Shown: piece after piece, positions 23,801-35,005 of the stretch
Layout of the letters: every line of letters begins with the position of its first letter
Numbering within the stretch: the stretch's first letter is position 1
Assembly (NCBI GenBank): GCA_000697355.1
Contig: JNEN01001259.1
Span: forward strand, 62,001-126,000
Reading direction: 5' to 3'
Origin: Syncephalastrum monosporum B8922
Taxonomy: Eukaryota; Mucoromycota; Mucoromycetes; Mucorales; Syncephalastraceae
DNA length: 64,000 nt
The notes under the pieces: generated by a model
Seen by the model: only the letters and a program-made list of their open reading frames with translations
Database searches by the model: none
What the model was told of the DNA's origin: nothing
Position numbers and translations under genes: made by a program

Positions 23801-25165
23801 GCTTCATTGCATGTTTGGAAAAAGATGGCTAAGCGTTGCTACATAGCGGATTTGCGTTGAAAATAGCTTCTTCAGCGTCCATTTTGTCATGGAAGGCCTC
23901 CGTTTGGTAAGTAGACATTGCTACTATCAAGCTTTTAGCTAACCTAGGTGAAAGTTTAAAGGCTGGATCAACGAGCTTTTGGACCTGACGTGGAAGGCAT
24001 GCGAAGGCACAGATGTAATTATTGAAAGCCCCAGTGCCATGATTGGTATCCATATGGCAGAGAAACTGCGTAGGTTCAAGTACACGTCAACATCAACAAC
24101 AATGGTACTTATTTCATCATTGTATACGTAGGCGTCCCCTATTTTCGATCGTTCCCGATGCCCATGACACGCACGCGGTCATTTCCACATCCGTTCGCTA
24201 CGCCAAACAATCCAAAAGGCAAACTGTACAATGACATGACGTATGTCTTATTTGATCACGCGGTGTGGCGCGCTATTGCTTCAAGGACCAATCATTTCAG
24301 GCAAACAGTGCTGGGCTTACCAGCGACCACCTATGAGAAACTCCAGGTCTGGAAAGTTCCTTACCTGTACTCGTTCAGTCCCAGTGTGGTGCCAAGCCCG
24401 CTAGACTGGATGGACTGGATCCACTGCACAGGCTACTGGTTCCTGGACAACCCTCAAACAGGCTGGAAACCAAGCACAGCCCTTGAGCAATTCCTCTCCA
24501 GCGACGACCCCCGACCTCTCGTCTACATTGGGTTTGGTTCGATTATCGTGTCCGACCCGTACGACATTACACGCATCCTGGTTGAGGCTGTTCTGGCAGG
24601 CAACGTGCGCGCGATTGTGTCCAAAGGGTGGTCGTCGCGTCTCAAGGACGAAGAACACAAGATGCAGGCCTTACTCACTCAGCACCCGGACGTGATCCTG
24701 AGTGTGCAAGACCCGGTACCGCATGACTGGCTGTTTCCGCAAGTGCGTGCAGTGGTACATCACGGTGGAGCGGGCACAACGGCGGCGGGCCTCCGCGCGG
24801 GCCGACCTACGGTGATCAAGCCTTTCTTTGCAGATCAGTTTTTCTGGGGAGAACGCGTCGAAGAGATGGGACTCGGTCTGTGCATCAAGCAGCTGACGGT
24901 GGAGCGCTTGGCGAACGCGCTTCGCGTTGTAAGTACTGACGAAGGCATGCTCAAGACGGCTGAGCGCGTGCGGCACAAGATCCTCCAAGAAGATGGTGTT
25001 GGTGCAGCTATTCAATGCATTTATCGCGATATAGAGCTTGCGCGCGCTAGGACCTTGTCCTCGTCCTCCGCAAATTACGCTGAAGAGGATCAGGAGTGGA
25101 CTCTTATTGAATCTACTGCCTCTGGATCCATTTCTCCCGGCTCATGGCGTCCGCGAAACGATTGA
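20826..25165 (+). CDS. ATG26: Sterol 3-beta-glucosyltransferase (UGT80/Atg26)
   Basis: Best exon chain: 20826-20987, 21057-21105, 21181-21582, 21654-21751, 21810-22069, 22137-22308, 22373-22916, 22989-23191, 23255-23498, 23552-23796, 23847-23906, 23955-24069 and 24132-25165 (1195 aa, close to yeast Atg26). It moves glucose from UDP-glucose to ergosterol. Domains in order: GRAM ([18 protein letters not shown]), PH ([13 protein letters not shown] onward), an acidic linker, a second GRAM ([18 protein letters not shown]), the GT28-like donor half with [14 protein letters not shown], and the UDP-binding half with [17 protein letters not shown]. The first three exons are the weak part; the acceptor before 21181 is an AG two bases after a CAG. 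In some yeasts this protein is needed for pexophagy. Confidence 0.9.
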
Positions 25166-27339
25166 ACCACACCACTCAATTTTCTTTTATTATATACACA
25201 CATATATATATATACATTAGCTAGCCTGTAGAGGATCGTTTTGGAAGTTAATTACTTTGAATGAGAATTCCACTTTCTACATACTAAACAGCCGAAACGG
25301 CTGTTGATACACCGACGTGTGGGCCATTGGTTTGTATATGAAAAGCGACTGAATCCTTCTCGGGTTCCAGTTTCAAAAGTATCATACCTAAAGGCAGACA
25401 TAGGGCAGACATCTTGCGCAAGCACATGTTTTTATAATAGGATAAGGGGACTCTATAGGTGGTTTAGACCTGTCTCCTGGGCTAGTTGAACTCGACCGGA
25501 CAGAAATAATGGTAGGGAAAAAAAAGAAGAGCAAGACCAGAGCAGCAGGAGTGCAACTGAATTCCACACTAGTGTCTCATATCCAATACTCTGTACACAG
25601 ATTTACTTCATTGACAGGCAAAGTGAATTGGAAGAGGCCCGTGCTATCGATACAGGCCTTGTTAGTTTATGTCTCTGGTCATAATTATATGTAGGATTGT
25701 GCTTGAAGAAAGATGAACGTAAAGAGACCAAAGAAAGTGAGCTTGAGAACAGCCTTTTTATGTATGAAACGGACACGCGCCGGTTGATTTTCATGCGATC
25801 ACATAGGCCGGACGTAGTTACGGTAAAAGAAAAGCAGAAGAAGACAATAGAGACTGAGGTCAGATGTTTTCGCGTATCGAAAGATTCATCCACCTACAGA
25901 ACTCAAACGGAGACGGCTTCGGTTTGGGACTGACTTTTGCTGGTTTTCTATGTCGCTTTTTAGTGCGCGCTATGTATGACACTATAAAAAAGAGAAAAAA
26001 TAAAGAAACTAGAGACACTGCGGAAAAAAGCGAGGTCGAAACAATAGCAAAGAGAATAGATACGTCGGAAAAGTTTACAGTATTAGAACGCTAACATCCG
26101 AGTGAATTATACATTCTACAGTATTCAAAATGGGTCTCAGCAGGATCCTTCGTCGTGATATTAAAGGACCTAGTTTCATTGCGACAAGTTTGGCGTTGAC
26201 TTATTGCTTTTCTAATCAACTATCGCTCAAGGAGTGAAGAAGAATATTAGACAATCTCGCTCATGAAAGCTAGAAAAAGTGCTACTGTTCCAAAGGACGT
26301 TGGTTGCGCGTTGAACTTTGGTAAAAAACAGAGATAGTAAAGTATGCGGCCTGATTCTGTCAAACGATAGCAGGGCGACGGAAACTTTGGCCCCCATGGC
26401 TGGCTAGGATTCGCCTGCGGGATATAAAGTTCATTGCAATGAAACTTTCTCCCTCACTCTTTCATAATAAACCCATTTCAGGCCCCGTGTTTTAACTGCC
26501 AGAAAAAGTTCTGGGTTGTCGATATGCTGGGCTATTCATGTGTTCACTGTCGACCAAGGGTTTTTTTGTTTTCTTGATCTGGAAGATTGGCAACCAAAGT
26601 TAAGATACAGGCAAGTTAGAATTGAAGCAGCACATTCAGCTGTCGACAAAGAGGTTCCGCCATAGCTGCAATTCTTGAGTCGTAAAGTCAAATAAAGATG
26701 CACAAAAAAGAAAGACGGGGTATGCTGCTCAGCATCGACGACTGACAGTTGGCTTGGCGTGCCTAGATTGCTTGTATCACAGAACCTGAAATGGAAACAT
26801 CAGAAAGAAGACTCACAAAGAATTACGTACGCCACCGCAGAGTGTGGCGGGATCCCTATGGACAGAGAGACGCACGCCGCCAAGAAGCGTAAACAGGTCA
26901 ATCTTTGATCTTTGTGCTACGGTGTCTCGGTTACTTTTTCCAAATTTGGACAATAAGACCCGAATAAAGTGCTTATGTACCCAACAGAAAAAACCGTGAA
27001 ATAACGAGGCTGTTACATAGATATTTTTTTTTTCAATGCGACAGCTATCCATAGTTATGCAAAGAAACGCTCAAATATTATACATGAGCTTGATGCTAAA
27101 TTGTATAGTGAATAGTGATCGTATCCTCCTTGGCAATATGTCATTGCTCAGCATTTAAAAGTGTATAACTGTGGCTCCGCGGGCGTTCTAAAAAGAAATC
27201 GCAGTTCCACAGGCACGCAAAAAAAGAGAAGTGTGATTCGGATCCGCGCGCGCCTTCTGACCATAGATTATTTAAGCAAGCGCCTCCAGATCTAATCAAG
27301 GTTTATTTCTCTTTTCCCCAGCGTCCATCCCGTTACATC
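25166..27339. other. Long AT-rich intergenic region (2.2 kb)
   Basis: No recognised gene. A palindrome CAGCCGAAACGGCTG lies at 25290-25304. The only protein-like frame is the small one at 25864-26094. A TATTTAAG element at about 27269-27276, some 65 bp before the next ATG, is probably the TATA box of the following gene. Nothing resembling reverse transcriptase, transposase or terminal repeats was found. Confidence 0.6.
25864..26094 (+). CDS. Doubtful small ORF, one possible membrane segment and a charged tail
   Basis: A 76-residue frame from ATG 25864. It has a hydrophobic stretch (GLGLTFAGFLCRFLV) followed by a Lys/Glu-rich tail that could be helical. Codon use is much more A-rich than in neighbouring genes, no promoter signal is clear and no family is recognised. 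It could be a chance frame or a terminal exon. Confidence 0.2.
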   Translation: MFSRIERFIHLQNSNGDGFGLGLTFAGFLCRFLVRAMYDTIKKRKNKETRDTAEKSEVETIAKRIDTSEKFTVLER

Positions 27340-28293
27340 ATGTTCCTGGCCTACAATTACTACCAAAAGAACAAGGAAGAAAAAAAGAAGCGCGCACAAC
27401 AATCTGCAGACGCCAACAACAGTGGCTATGGACACCTAGAGGAAACCGAAATGTCAAGCAGTCTCCAAAAACCTGACACACAAGACAATGAAGGGACACA
27501 GAAGAAAAGCCATACTGTGACCGAAGCTGAACGGAAGAAGTTTATCTATAAACGCATGCTCAGCTTCATTCTCGTGTTGGTAGTCGACATCGGGTTGCCC
27601 CTCGCGCTCTACTACAGCATCCGTACCGTTCTGGCCGACGTGTATGCGCTTCTGATCTCCGGTATCCCTCCATTCCTATTCGTTGTTGTCAAGTTTATCT
27701 ACAAGCGGCGCATCGATGCCCTGGGTTGTCTCGTGGTCATTGCCTACATTGTTTCGGCAGTTATATCCATTGTCACTGGCGATGCGCGTGCCACCCTCCT
27801 GCGTGACTCGGGCATCACAGCCACAATCGCCTTGCTCTTTGGCCTCTCGTTGCTGCCCATCCGAACACCTTGGTTCCACGTCCGTCCCCTCACGTTCCTG
27901 GTGGGCCAGCAAATGTATCAAGAAGCACCGCCCTTCACCTGGACAGACGCAGACGGCGTTCACCACGAGATGGACGTCATGGATTGGTTGTGGGACGTGA
28001 TCGGTCGACCAGTGCGGGTTTTTCACCGCCTTCTGAGCGGCGGGGGGGGTTTCTTTCTATTTTCCGAATTTGCGATTCGCGTCAGCATGATCGAAGCAAC
28101 GGATTTGCCTGTCGATCGTATCTATCTTTACGGTACCATCATTACGGTTGTCGTTGTAGTCTTCATGACCACATGCACTATCATCGGCGCTATCAAGCTC
28201 CAACACATCGCTAAGAAGTGGGCGCAGGAGAACGATTACACCGATCGATTTTCTGGACGAGCCCAAACGCAAGACCTTTCCTCCATCGCATAG
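27340..28293 (+). CDS. Multi-pass membrane protein, VC0807-like fungal family
   Basis: Single exon, 317 aa. About 70 polar residues at the N-terminus are followed by five or six membrane segments (from about residue 75: MLSFILVLVVDIGLPLALYY, then VYALLISGIPPFLFVVV, LGCLVVIAYIVSAVISIV, and one near residue 270). The segment order, the GLPLALYY motif and the FRHP-like middle region resemble the VC0807-type proteins found in many fungi. Their function is not established; some regulate or transport small molecules. A TATA-like element lies about 65 bp upstream. Confidence 0.7.
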   Translation: MFLAYNYYQKNKEEKKKRAQQSADANNSGYGHLEETEMSSSLQKPDTQDNEGTQKKSHTVTEAERKKFIYKRMLSFILVLVVDIGLPLALYYSIRTVLADVYALLISGIPPFLFVVVKFIYKRRIDALGCLVVIAYIVSAVISIVTGDARATLLRDSGITATIALLFGLSLLPIRTPWFHVRPLTFLVGQQMYQEAPPFTWTDADGVHHEMDVMDWLWDVIGRPVRVFHRLLSGGGGFFLFSEFAIRVSMIEATDLPVDRIYLYGTIITVVVVVFMTTCTIIGAIKLQHIAKKWAQENDYTDRFSGRAQTQDLSSIA

Positions 28294-28622
28294 ATGATGA
28301 TACCCTCGTGTCTTTCCTTGGGTCATATTCCCTATTTATCCTTCGTACTTGTATATACTTCCTGAAATTTTCATTGATTAAAAATCATATCATTTATTGC
28401 ATAGCACTTTTATGAAACAGACATGCACACAGACTGATATAAGTTAACCTTAAAGAAAGGCGAGGCGGTGACGGAATGGCCACGGGCCGATCAAAAATTT
28501 TTTTTAATCTTTTTGGGTGGAATCATTGACGCACAGACCCTTGACTTGCGCTTTATTTCAGTCCCGATCAATGGTGGCGGTATGCTCGCTGATTCTTTCG
28601 CGCCTTTCTCGTTCTCTTCTTT
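28294..28622. other. Intergenic region, promoter of the SUT-type transporter gene
   Basis: 329 bp with AT-rich 3' sequence of the preceding gene up to about 28450, then a T tract at 28497-28512. No gene is seen. The transporter start at 28623 is the first in-frame ATG. Confidence 0.5.
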
Positions 28623-30906
28623 ATGCCACCCTCCAGACCGCCTGTGTCAGGCCAACGATTCCAAAGGCGCCCCTCGGTCAAGCGTGAGCCCTCGTTTGGC
28701 GCCTTCTATACCACCTCCTATTTGACCAGCCACCACCCTGTTATCAAACGTTCTGCTTCGGACACCTTTCTCCATGAACCCTTGCGTCGACGCTGTCGAT
28801 TACGTCAACACCGCCAGAATGATACCCTGCGTATGGTGGGTGGTGTACCCTACAATGTCGTCCAGGACACTTCGGGCGATACCTTGTCGATGTGGCAGAT
28901 GCTTTCATTGACTCTTTGCATGGCGGGTGTACAGTTTACATGCAAGTTGTCAATTTTAGTTCTTTGTGTGTGTGTGTGTGTGTCTGTGTTCGTTAACATT
29001 ACTGTTTTATTACATTAATTTGTTTAGGGACAGTTGAGCTTGCTTACGGAACACCCTACCTACTTTCACTTGGACTTGCCAAAGAATGGACTGCCTTGGT
29101 ATGGTTAGCAGGGCCGTTATCTGGTAAGTTAGTTTTACGCAACCGCCTATTTATTTAATGCGTGGCCTTTTTTTCGTTTAGGCTTAATCATACAACGTAA
29201 AATAACACTATACATACCTGTTATGAGTCTCACATACTTTTTCTCTGTGTAGCCTTGATTGGCGCTTTAAGCGATAGGTGTACATTGTCGTTGGGTAGGC
29301 GCCGTCCGTTTATATTGATGGGTGGTGCATTTGTGTGTCTATCCATGGTCAGTATTGCTTTTGCAAGAGAAATCGCGCAACTGACCGCAGAAGAAGTAAG
29401 TATTCGTCCTTTTTTTTTTTTTTATTTTCGGCGTATAGCAAGCTCAAATTTTTGCAGAATTATCGTGATATGACCGCGCTTGGCGTTGCCGTCTTCTCCT
29501 TTTATACGCTTGACTTTTCATTGAATGCTGTGCAAGCATCTTGCCGTGCCCTAATTGTCGACAAACCTCCGCTGGTACAGCAGCAGCAGGCCAATGCCTG
29601 GGCCGCGCGATTGTCCAACTTGGCCATGGTGGTTGGCTACTTTACTGGGTTCGTCAATCTGGTGCGCATGCTATCGTTCTTAGGTGATACGCAGATCAAA
29701 GTGTTTTGCATGATTGCTATTGTCGTGTTCTGTATTACGATTGGCGTCACCTGCTTCACGCAGCAGGAAATACCCCGTGAAAAACCAGAAGACCATGATG
29801 ATCCTACAGAGGATGAAGAGGATCCAAGGTAGGGGATAGAAAGGAGCAACGGTTTTATTCACAATGCTGATATGGTATTCGTTCAACTTTATTTCTTCTA
29901 TAGCCATTGGTACGATACGTTCTCATATATCTGGCGCGCCGTACGCCATTTACCTGACCCAATCCAGCGTCTCTGCAACGTCCAATTCTTCGCTTGGCTT
30001 GGATGGTTCCCTTTCTTGTTCTACAGGTATGCTTGCTCGTAATCGGCTTTACGTGTGTAGACTCACATTCGTTTCTGTAGCACGACATGGGTGTCTGATC
30101 TTTACTTTCGCAAGCACCCGCCGGACCAGGATGATCCCAATGAATGGGCCAAAGGAACGCGAGCGGGTTCTTTTGCACTTCTTCTCCACGCTATTGTTTC
30201 AGTCATATCGGGTATCCTCCTCCCTTGGCTCATCGAACGTCGTTTTCTGTCCATGAAGACTATACAAAGTCTGAGCATTTTTCTATTCTCCTGTGTCACG
30301 CTCTCCACGCCATGGGTCCACCATGTATCGACAGCTACCGCGTTGCTGGCCATTGTAGGCATCTCATGGAGCGTTGTCTTGTGGGTACCTTTTGCCCTTA
30401 TCGGGCAATATGTCATGGTCGCCAACATGGACGAAGATGAAATCGAAGACAATGATATCAGCACCCAAACAAGTCAACACCAGGCCGTCAGCACATCCAC
30501 CTACGGCGCCACCGATACGTCAAATGACAGCGCGCATACCGAAGTGACCCTACATTCTGATGAAGATGGAATGAATACCGAAGAGGCAGAGGAAGAACGC
30601 GAACTCTTGGACGCGGGCATGGTCCTCGGCGTACACAACATGTACGTTGTATTTCCTCAGTTTGCTGTGGCGCTGATCGCATCCCTGATCTTTCGGCTTG
30701 TCAGTTGGGCTGAAGACCATGATGGCGGAGTAAAGAAAGCGCCGACGAGCGTGGCATGGGTGCTGTTTTTTGGAGGCGTTATGGGTCTCATTGCGACGTT
30801 GCTGAGCCGCCGTCTGGTCGAGGTAAACCCGAAAAATATGCGTGACATCAAGGTATGGCAGATGGCCTATCCAGCGAACGACGCTTCGGACCGACTGTCT
30901 ATCTAG
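28623..30906 (+). CDS. Sucrose/alpha-glucoside:H+ symporter, GPH/SUT family
   Basis: Exons 28623-28941, 29028-29123, 29253-29395, 29458-29828, 29904-30026 and 30081-30906 give 625 aa with 12 membrane segments. SUT signatures: GVQFTWTVELAYGTPYLLSL in TM1, LAGPLSALIGALSDR, and the GRRRPFI loop. It probably takes up sucrose, maltose or related disaccharides across the plasma membrane, as plant SUTs and S. pombe Sut1 do. An acidic loop of about 70 residues before TM11 is longer than in plant members. Intron 1 (28942-29027) is GC-AG: the donor GCAAGT is the only one that gives the conserved Trp at the junction. Confidence 0.9.
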
Positions 30907-31106
30907 AGGTGGAATAAACCCTTTTTGTCGTATGCTCTGTTGTGTGAGGAGTACTTGAAGGAGAGCGGCTCGAGTGAAGCACATGGTACCCCCATTGTGC
31001 CTGTTTAGTAAATAATCCATGGATTTAGGGCCCAGATCCATTGTTCCTCATTACTTTGGAGCAACGCGTTTTACTTGATTGGCACTCTTTCTCACATCTT
31101 CCTACC

Positions 31107-31844
31107 ATGGAGAAAGACGTGGCGGTTGCTCTCCACTTGATAGGAGACGCTATCATGCAAATCGGTATTGGTATGAATAATATCGCAAATGCCATGGCCC
31201 GCAGCAAACACCCTCGGCGGCGCATCAAGAAGGACATAGCGCCCGAGGCGAGAAAAAAGACACATCGTCTCACGCCTTACAACCTCTACGTCAAAGATAT
31301 GATGCAAAAGCTGCGCGATGAGAACCCAGCCGAGAGCCCTACTGACGCGTTCAAACGCATCGGCGATGCGTGGAAAGCAACGACTGAGGATGTCAAGGCC
31401 AACTACAAAGTTATTTGTGATCTGCAACACCCCAAAGAGTTAAAGCAGGAAGAGCTTGTGTGCGAATCGCAGGAAGCGGACAAGCAGCTTGTGCATGAGG
31501 AGGGCGTACAGAAGAGTCCCCCCTCGACGCGTGATGGCGGCTCGTCTTCTTTGACGTCAACAGAAGGAGCAAGAAGAACAGGGAGGGGAGGAGAAGGTAA
31601 CCTGACGTCTGGATCACCTCTTTCCCGCGACGCTCATGCCGATCTGGAGCAACGCCGGGCTCGTACCGAACAGCCACATGACTTACACCCGACACCATGG
31701 GTACAGGAGGGTCATTTTCACGTCAAACACACTTGCCAAAAGCTGCCTGTAAATGCTCGCAACAAAACACTCAAGCGATACAAGCACCACAATGCGAAGT
31801 CGTCCAAGTTCAAAGCACGATGGAATACCAATACATATTCATAA
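31107..31844 (+). CDS. HMG-box protein
   Basis: Modelled as one exon of 245 aa from ATG 31107 (good context ACCATGG). Residues about 50-105 form an HMG box (HRLTPYNLYVKDMMQKL, then AFKRIGDAWKATTEDVKANY), the L-shaped DNA-bending fold. A basic stretch (RRRIKKD) precedes it. The C-terminal 130 residues are polar and rich in R/K/H, without a known domain. An intron starting at about 31700 (GTACAG) would give a different tail, so the C-terminus is uncertain. HMG proteins here could be architectural or regulators of mating type; the sequence is not a clear sexM/sexP match. Confidence 0.75.
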   Translation: MEKDVAVALHLIGDAIMQIGIGMNNIANAMARSKHPRRRIKKDIAPEARKKTHRLTPYNLYVKDMMQKLRDENPAESPTDAFKRIGDAWKATTEDVKANYKVICDLQHPKELKQEELVCESQEADKQLVHEEGVQKSPPSTRDGGSSSLTSTEGARRTGRGGEGNLTSGSPLSRDAHADLEQRRARTEQPHDLHPTPWVQEGHFHVKHTCQKLPVNARNKTLKRYKHHNAKSSKFKARWNTNTYS

Positions 31845-32685
31845 TGGAGAAACACATTCGTCTCCCCCGTCGTTTTCTTTTTCCGTTTATCCAATCTTCT
31901 TGTTCTCCCTCCTCTGTCTTATGCGACCCAAAAGGTCACATCCATATCCAATGGACTGGTACGGAATGACGCGTGCATCAACATGTGAAATATATTTTTG
32001 AAAGACCGTAAGAACTGTGTATAGAACGTTTTATGCTTATACATAACCTTATATATTGGGGAGGCGCCCACTTGTGAAATATGCGCACAGTGGTACTGTA
32101 GTTAATTTATTAAGTGGAATTGGCTGGGATTCAGACGCATTGATTACATATGTGGACTACTCGTTTTTGATAACGGCACTAATGCCAGTACAAAAAATAA
32201 GGCAGGATGCATGAGAGTCTATCTCATGTCAACAATGCAGGGATGGTCAAGCGCCGCCTACGCATGTATTTCGCTGCCTTACCCAGATACAAATAATCAT
32301 GTATTGTACGATGGAGAGCAGTCTGAACCTCTAACTCGGGATGGCTGCCGACCATGAGAAGCCACATACATACAATCACACGCGCAGGCTATGCCAAAAC
32401 AGGACATGGACGTGAGTGTATTCTTTTTATATAATAGAGCAAGTAATAGAGGATGCAAATAGGTACATATATTGTTTTGGAAGTACAGTATGATGTGAGG
32501 GATTTGTGTGCGAGTGTGTGTGTGAGTGTGTGTGTGTACGGTGTAAAAAGCAAAATAAAGAAAGAAAAAAGGTCGAGAAGGGCACAGTGGATTAGGATAT
32601 GGGAAGAAAGAGGGATATACACAAAGGGGAAAGGTGCTGGGAGGGAGAGTGGACGGGTTGCGAACGGAAGGGCCAGCTCAATTTC
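31845..32685. other. Convergent intergenic region (0.84 kb)
   Basis: 3' ends of the HMG-box gene (+) and the FYR-domain gene (-). Contains a (GT)n-type run at about 32507-32538. No gene is seen. Confidence 0.6.
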
Positions 32686-35005
32686 TTAAGCATCTACCTT
32701 GGCTGGTAACTTCTGCTCCTCTGCCGAGGCAGCAGGCGCAGGTCGGTGTTCAATGCGCGGTGGTTCGTAACGTGGATTGTGATTCTGCAGGTTTTGATGT
32801 TGCAGGCGCCCGCTGGTTAAGCTGTAATTGACGCCGCCAAACAGCGATCCTGGCAGCATCGGATCCGTCCGCCGTCGGTTGCGACCGGGCTTATTGAACC
32901 GCGCGGGCTCAAAAGTCTGCCACACGTATTGCGAGCACTTGCGCGCGTTCGGCAAGTCCTGAATCATCTTGGCAATCGTGTTCTTGCGCAGGCCAAAGAA
33001 GTCTGGACCCACCGGATTATGACCGTATTCCTGATTTCGGATCGCAAAGGCACGGCTGTCAACAACGGAAAAAATGTAAGCTGTCAGATGCGCGAAAAAT
33101 TTTTCTTCACTTACCGCACAATGATGGTCCATACCGTGGTAGGCGTCGGTCCAGAGTAAGTCATTGGGCAATCATCTGCAGTCACTTCAAACTGAAGGTA
33201 GGTTAGGTTTGAAGGGTCAGACATAATTGCAATCACGTCATGTGCAAGGAGAAGGGTTCTTCCAGCTTTTACCTTTGGCTCTCTGCCATTATCCAAGATC
33301 CGGCATGTATATTGAGTATCACTTTTTGGATCCACCATGCTTCGATACCATCTTGATAGCGCATAAAAAGAGAGGAGGATATGTAAGTTTCTGAGTCCTT
33401 CGATCACGGACAAGCCATTCAATTATACTCACTTGCGGACAGTATAATTAACAGGGTAAATGTAGCGCTGATTATGGTAAGCCGGGCGATCGTAGACGAC
33501 AGTACCCAAGTCAACGACTGTCCAAGAGTCGATCTCCACAGGGAGGATGTAGTTCCCGTTTTCATCTCGGTCGACTTCGTAATACGTCCGCACAGCCGTG
33601 CTGACCTGTTGTTGTTGCTGCTGCTGCTGTTGCTGTTGTTGCTGAGGATGCGAGTGCTGTACAGGGTCATGTGCCTGGGAATGCGATGCTACCTTTTCGA
33701 CAGTATTGGGTGGGTTCTTCCGGCGCTTCTTGTTACTCGGCGTGTAGATTACAGGAATGGCCTGCGGCGCAGCAGGCGGTGAGCCATGAAGCGGTGGCAG
33801 TGTCTGCTGGGCGTGCTGCGATGGGCTACGGCTGGAGCTTCTCTGACTCGCGGTGGAAGTATCCATCGTTGGAGTGAAGGCAGATGAACGATGCTGCAGC
33901 TGCTGCGTTTGCTGCACCTGTTGCTGCTGCTGTGATTGTGATGGCTGCTGTGTAGAAGAATTGTATGAATGCATGTGCGTATCGTGACGATAAGGGTCTT
34001 CCATCACGCGATGGCGGGTTGAGACGCGCTCGTCCGGCAGTAAGGATGGCAGGCCAGCCGGTGGCGAGTGAACGTGGACCGGCTCAGGGCGGAAAATGTC
34101 AGGCATGATGCCTGACGGGGGCGGTAAACGCGGAGCCACTTTATGAGTCGAAGCACCGGATGACGTCGGAGGTGGAGGTGAGGTGATAGACGGCAAGGAG
34201 AGCGGCGGGGGGGCTTCCCGCCTGAGTTTCAGGGAGCGATCAAATTCGGTCGTTGTGCTGGTATTGCTGCTTGTCGTCGTGTGGGGTGAGGTGGTATGAT
34301 GACTATTATTACTGGCCATCAAACCGCAACTGCACGATGCATTGTACGCTGAGGGCGGTGGTTGTTTGAAGCAGTCAAAATTTTGTGTTTTGAGTGCGCT
34401 GTAGAATTTGTCTTTGGCCCATTTGAGCGTCTATAAAGATTTATGGCGTTAGTATGACAAACAATGAGAACGGCATTGGCTAGTTTCTGTTGTGACACTT
34501 GCGGGTTGCAGCTCGACATAAACTTCAACTTGGTCTCGTTCTGTGTTTGGTTTGCCCTGCACTCGGACGTCTGGATCCTTGTTGCTGGGATCCATGATCC
34601 AAGATAACAGACCATGACCTTCCCAGATGAGTGGGCTCCTAGACTCGGAGGCCAGTGTAGTGCATGACTCTTTAAAATTGGCGGTGTATATCGACAAGTC
34701 GTGTTCTTGGCAAATGATGTCTGGACTACAGTTGGAGACGATAAGTCGAAAGCCCCAAGGACGATACGATATGATTGACAGCAATGATATGTACCTAGAT
34801 GAGCAAATGGCCCAAATGCATTCACGCAAGCGGACGTGGCTGGTATCTTTTGGCTCTTCCACCGTAAAACTCGCCAATCGAGTTGTAGAGGTACCCCTTA
34901 ACGCATAATAGACTTTGACTGCGGATGTGAGATGCAGAACGATTCAAACAACTTAGGAAAGAAGGATAGAAGAAGCCAAATATAAGAAGTACCTTTGACT
35001 GACAT
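32686..35005 (-). CDS. Spt21/Ams2-like N-terminal domain joined to FYRN-FYRC domains
   Basis: Exons 35005-34993, 34918-34795, 34725-34497, 34430-33433, 33351-33273, 33191-33115 and 33055-32686 give 629 aa. Residues 1-120 (MSVKVKVYYALRG, then VRLRECIWAICSSSPDII and LIWEGHGLLSWIM) follow the pattern of the Spt21/Ams2 domain of histone-gene regulators. A disordered S/P/Q-rich region with a Q13 tract and a basic KKRRK follows. FYRN spans about 427-480 (VYDRPAYHNQRYIYPVNYT) and FYRC about 485-570 (YSGPTPTTVWTIIV, FFGLRKNTIAKMIQ). FYR domains occur in chromatin proteins such as TBRG1 and MLL. One junction (34496, GTCACA donor) is weak; if wrong, the locus could be two genes with the FYR gene starting at ATG 34319. 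Confidence 0.75.

Noticed and set aside
32686..34319. FYRN-FYRC protein starting at ATG 34319 as a stand-alone gene
   Set aside because: The frame stays open upstream through TLKWAKDKFYSAL and links in phase to three further exons; kept only as an alternative.
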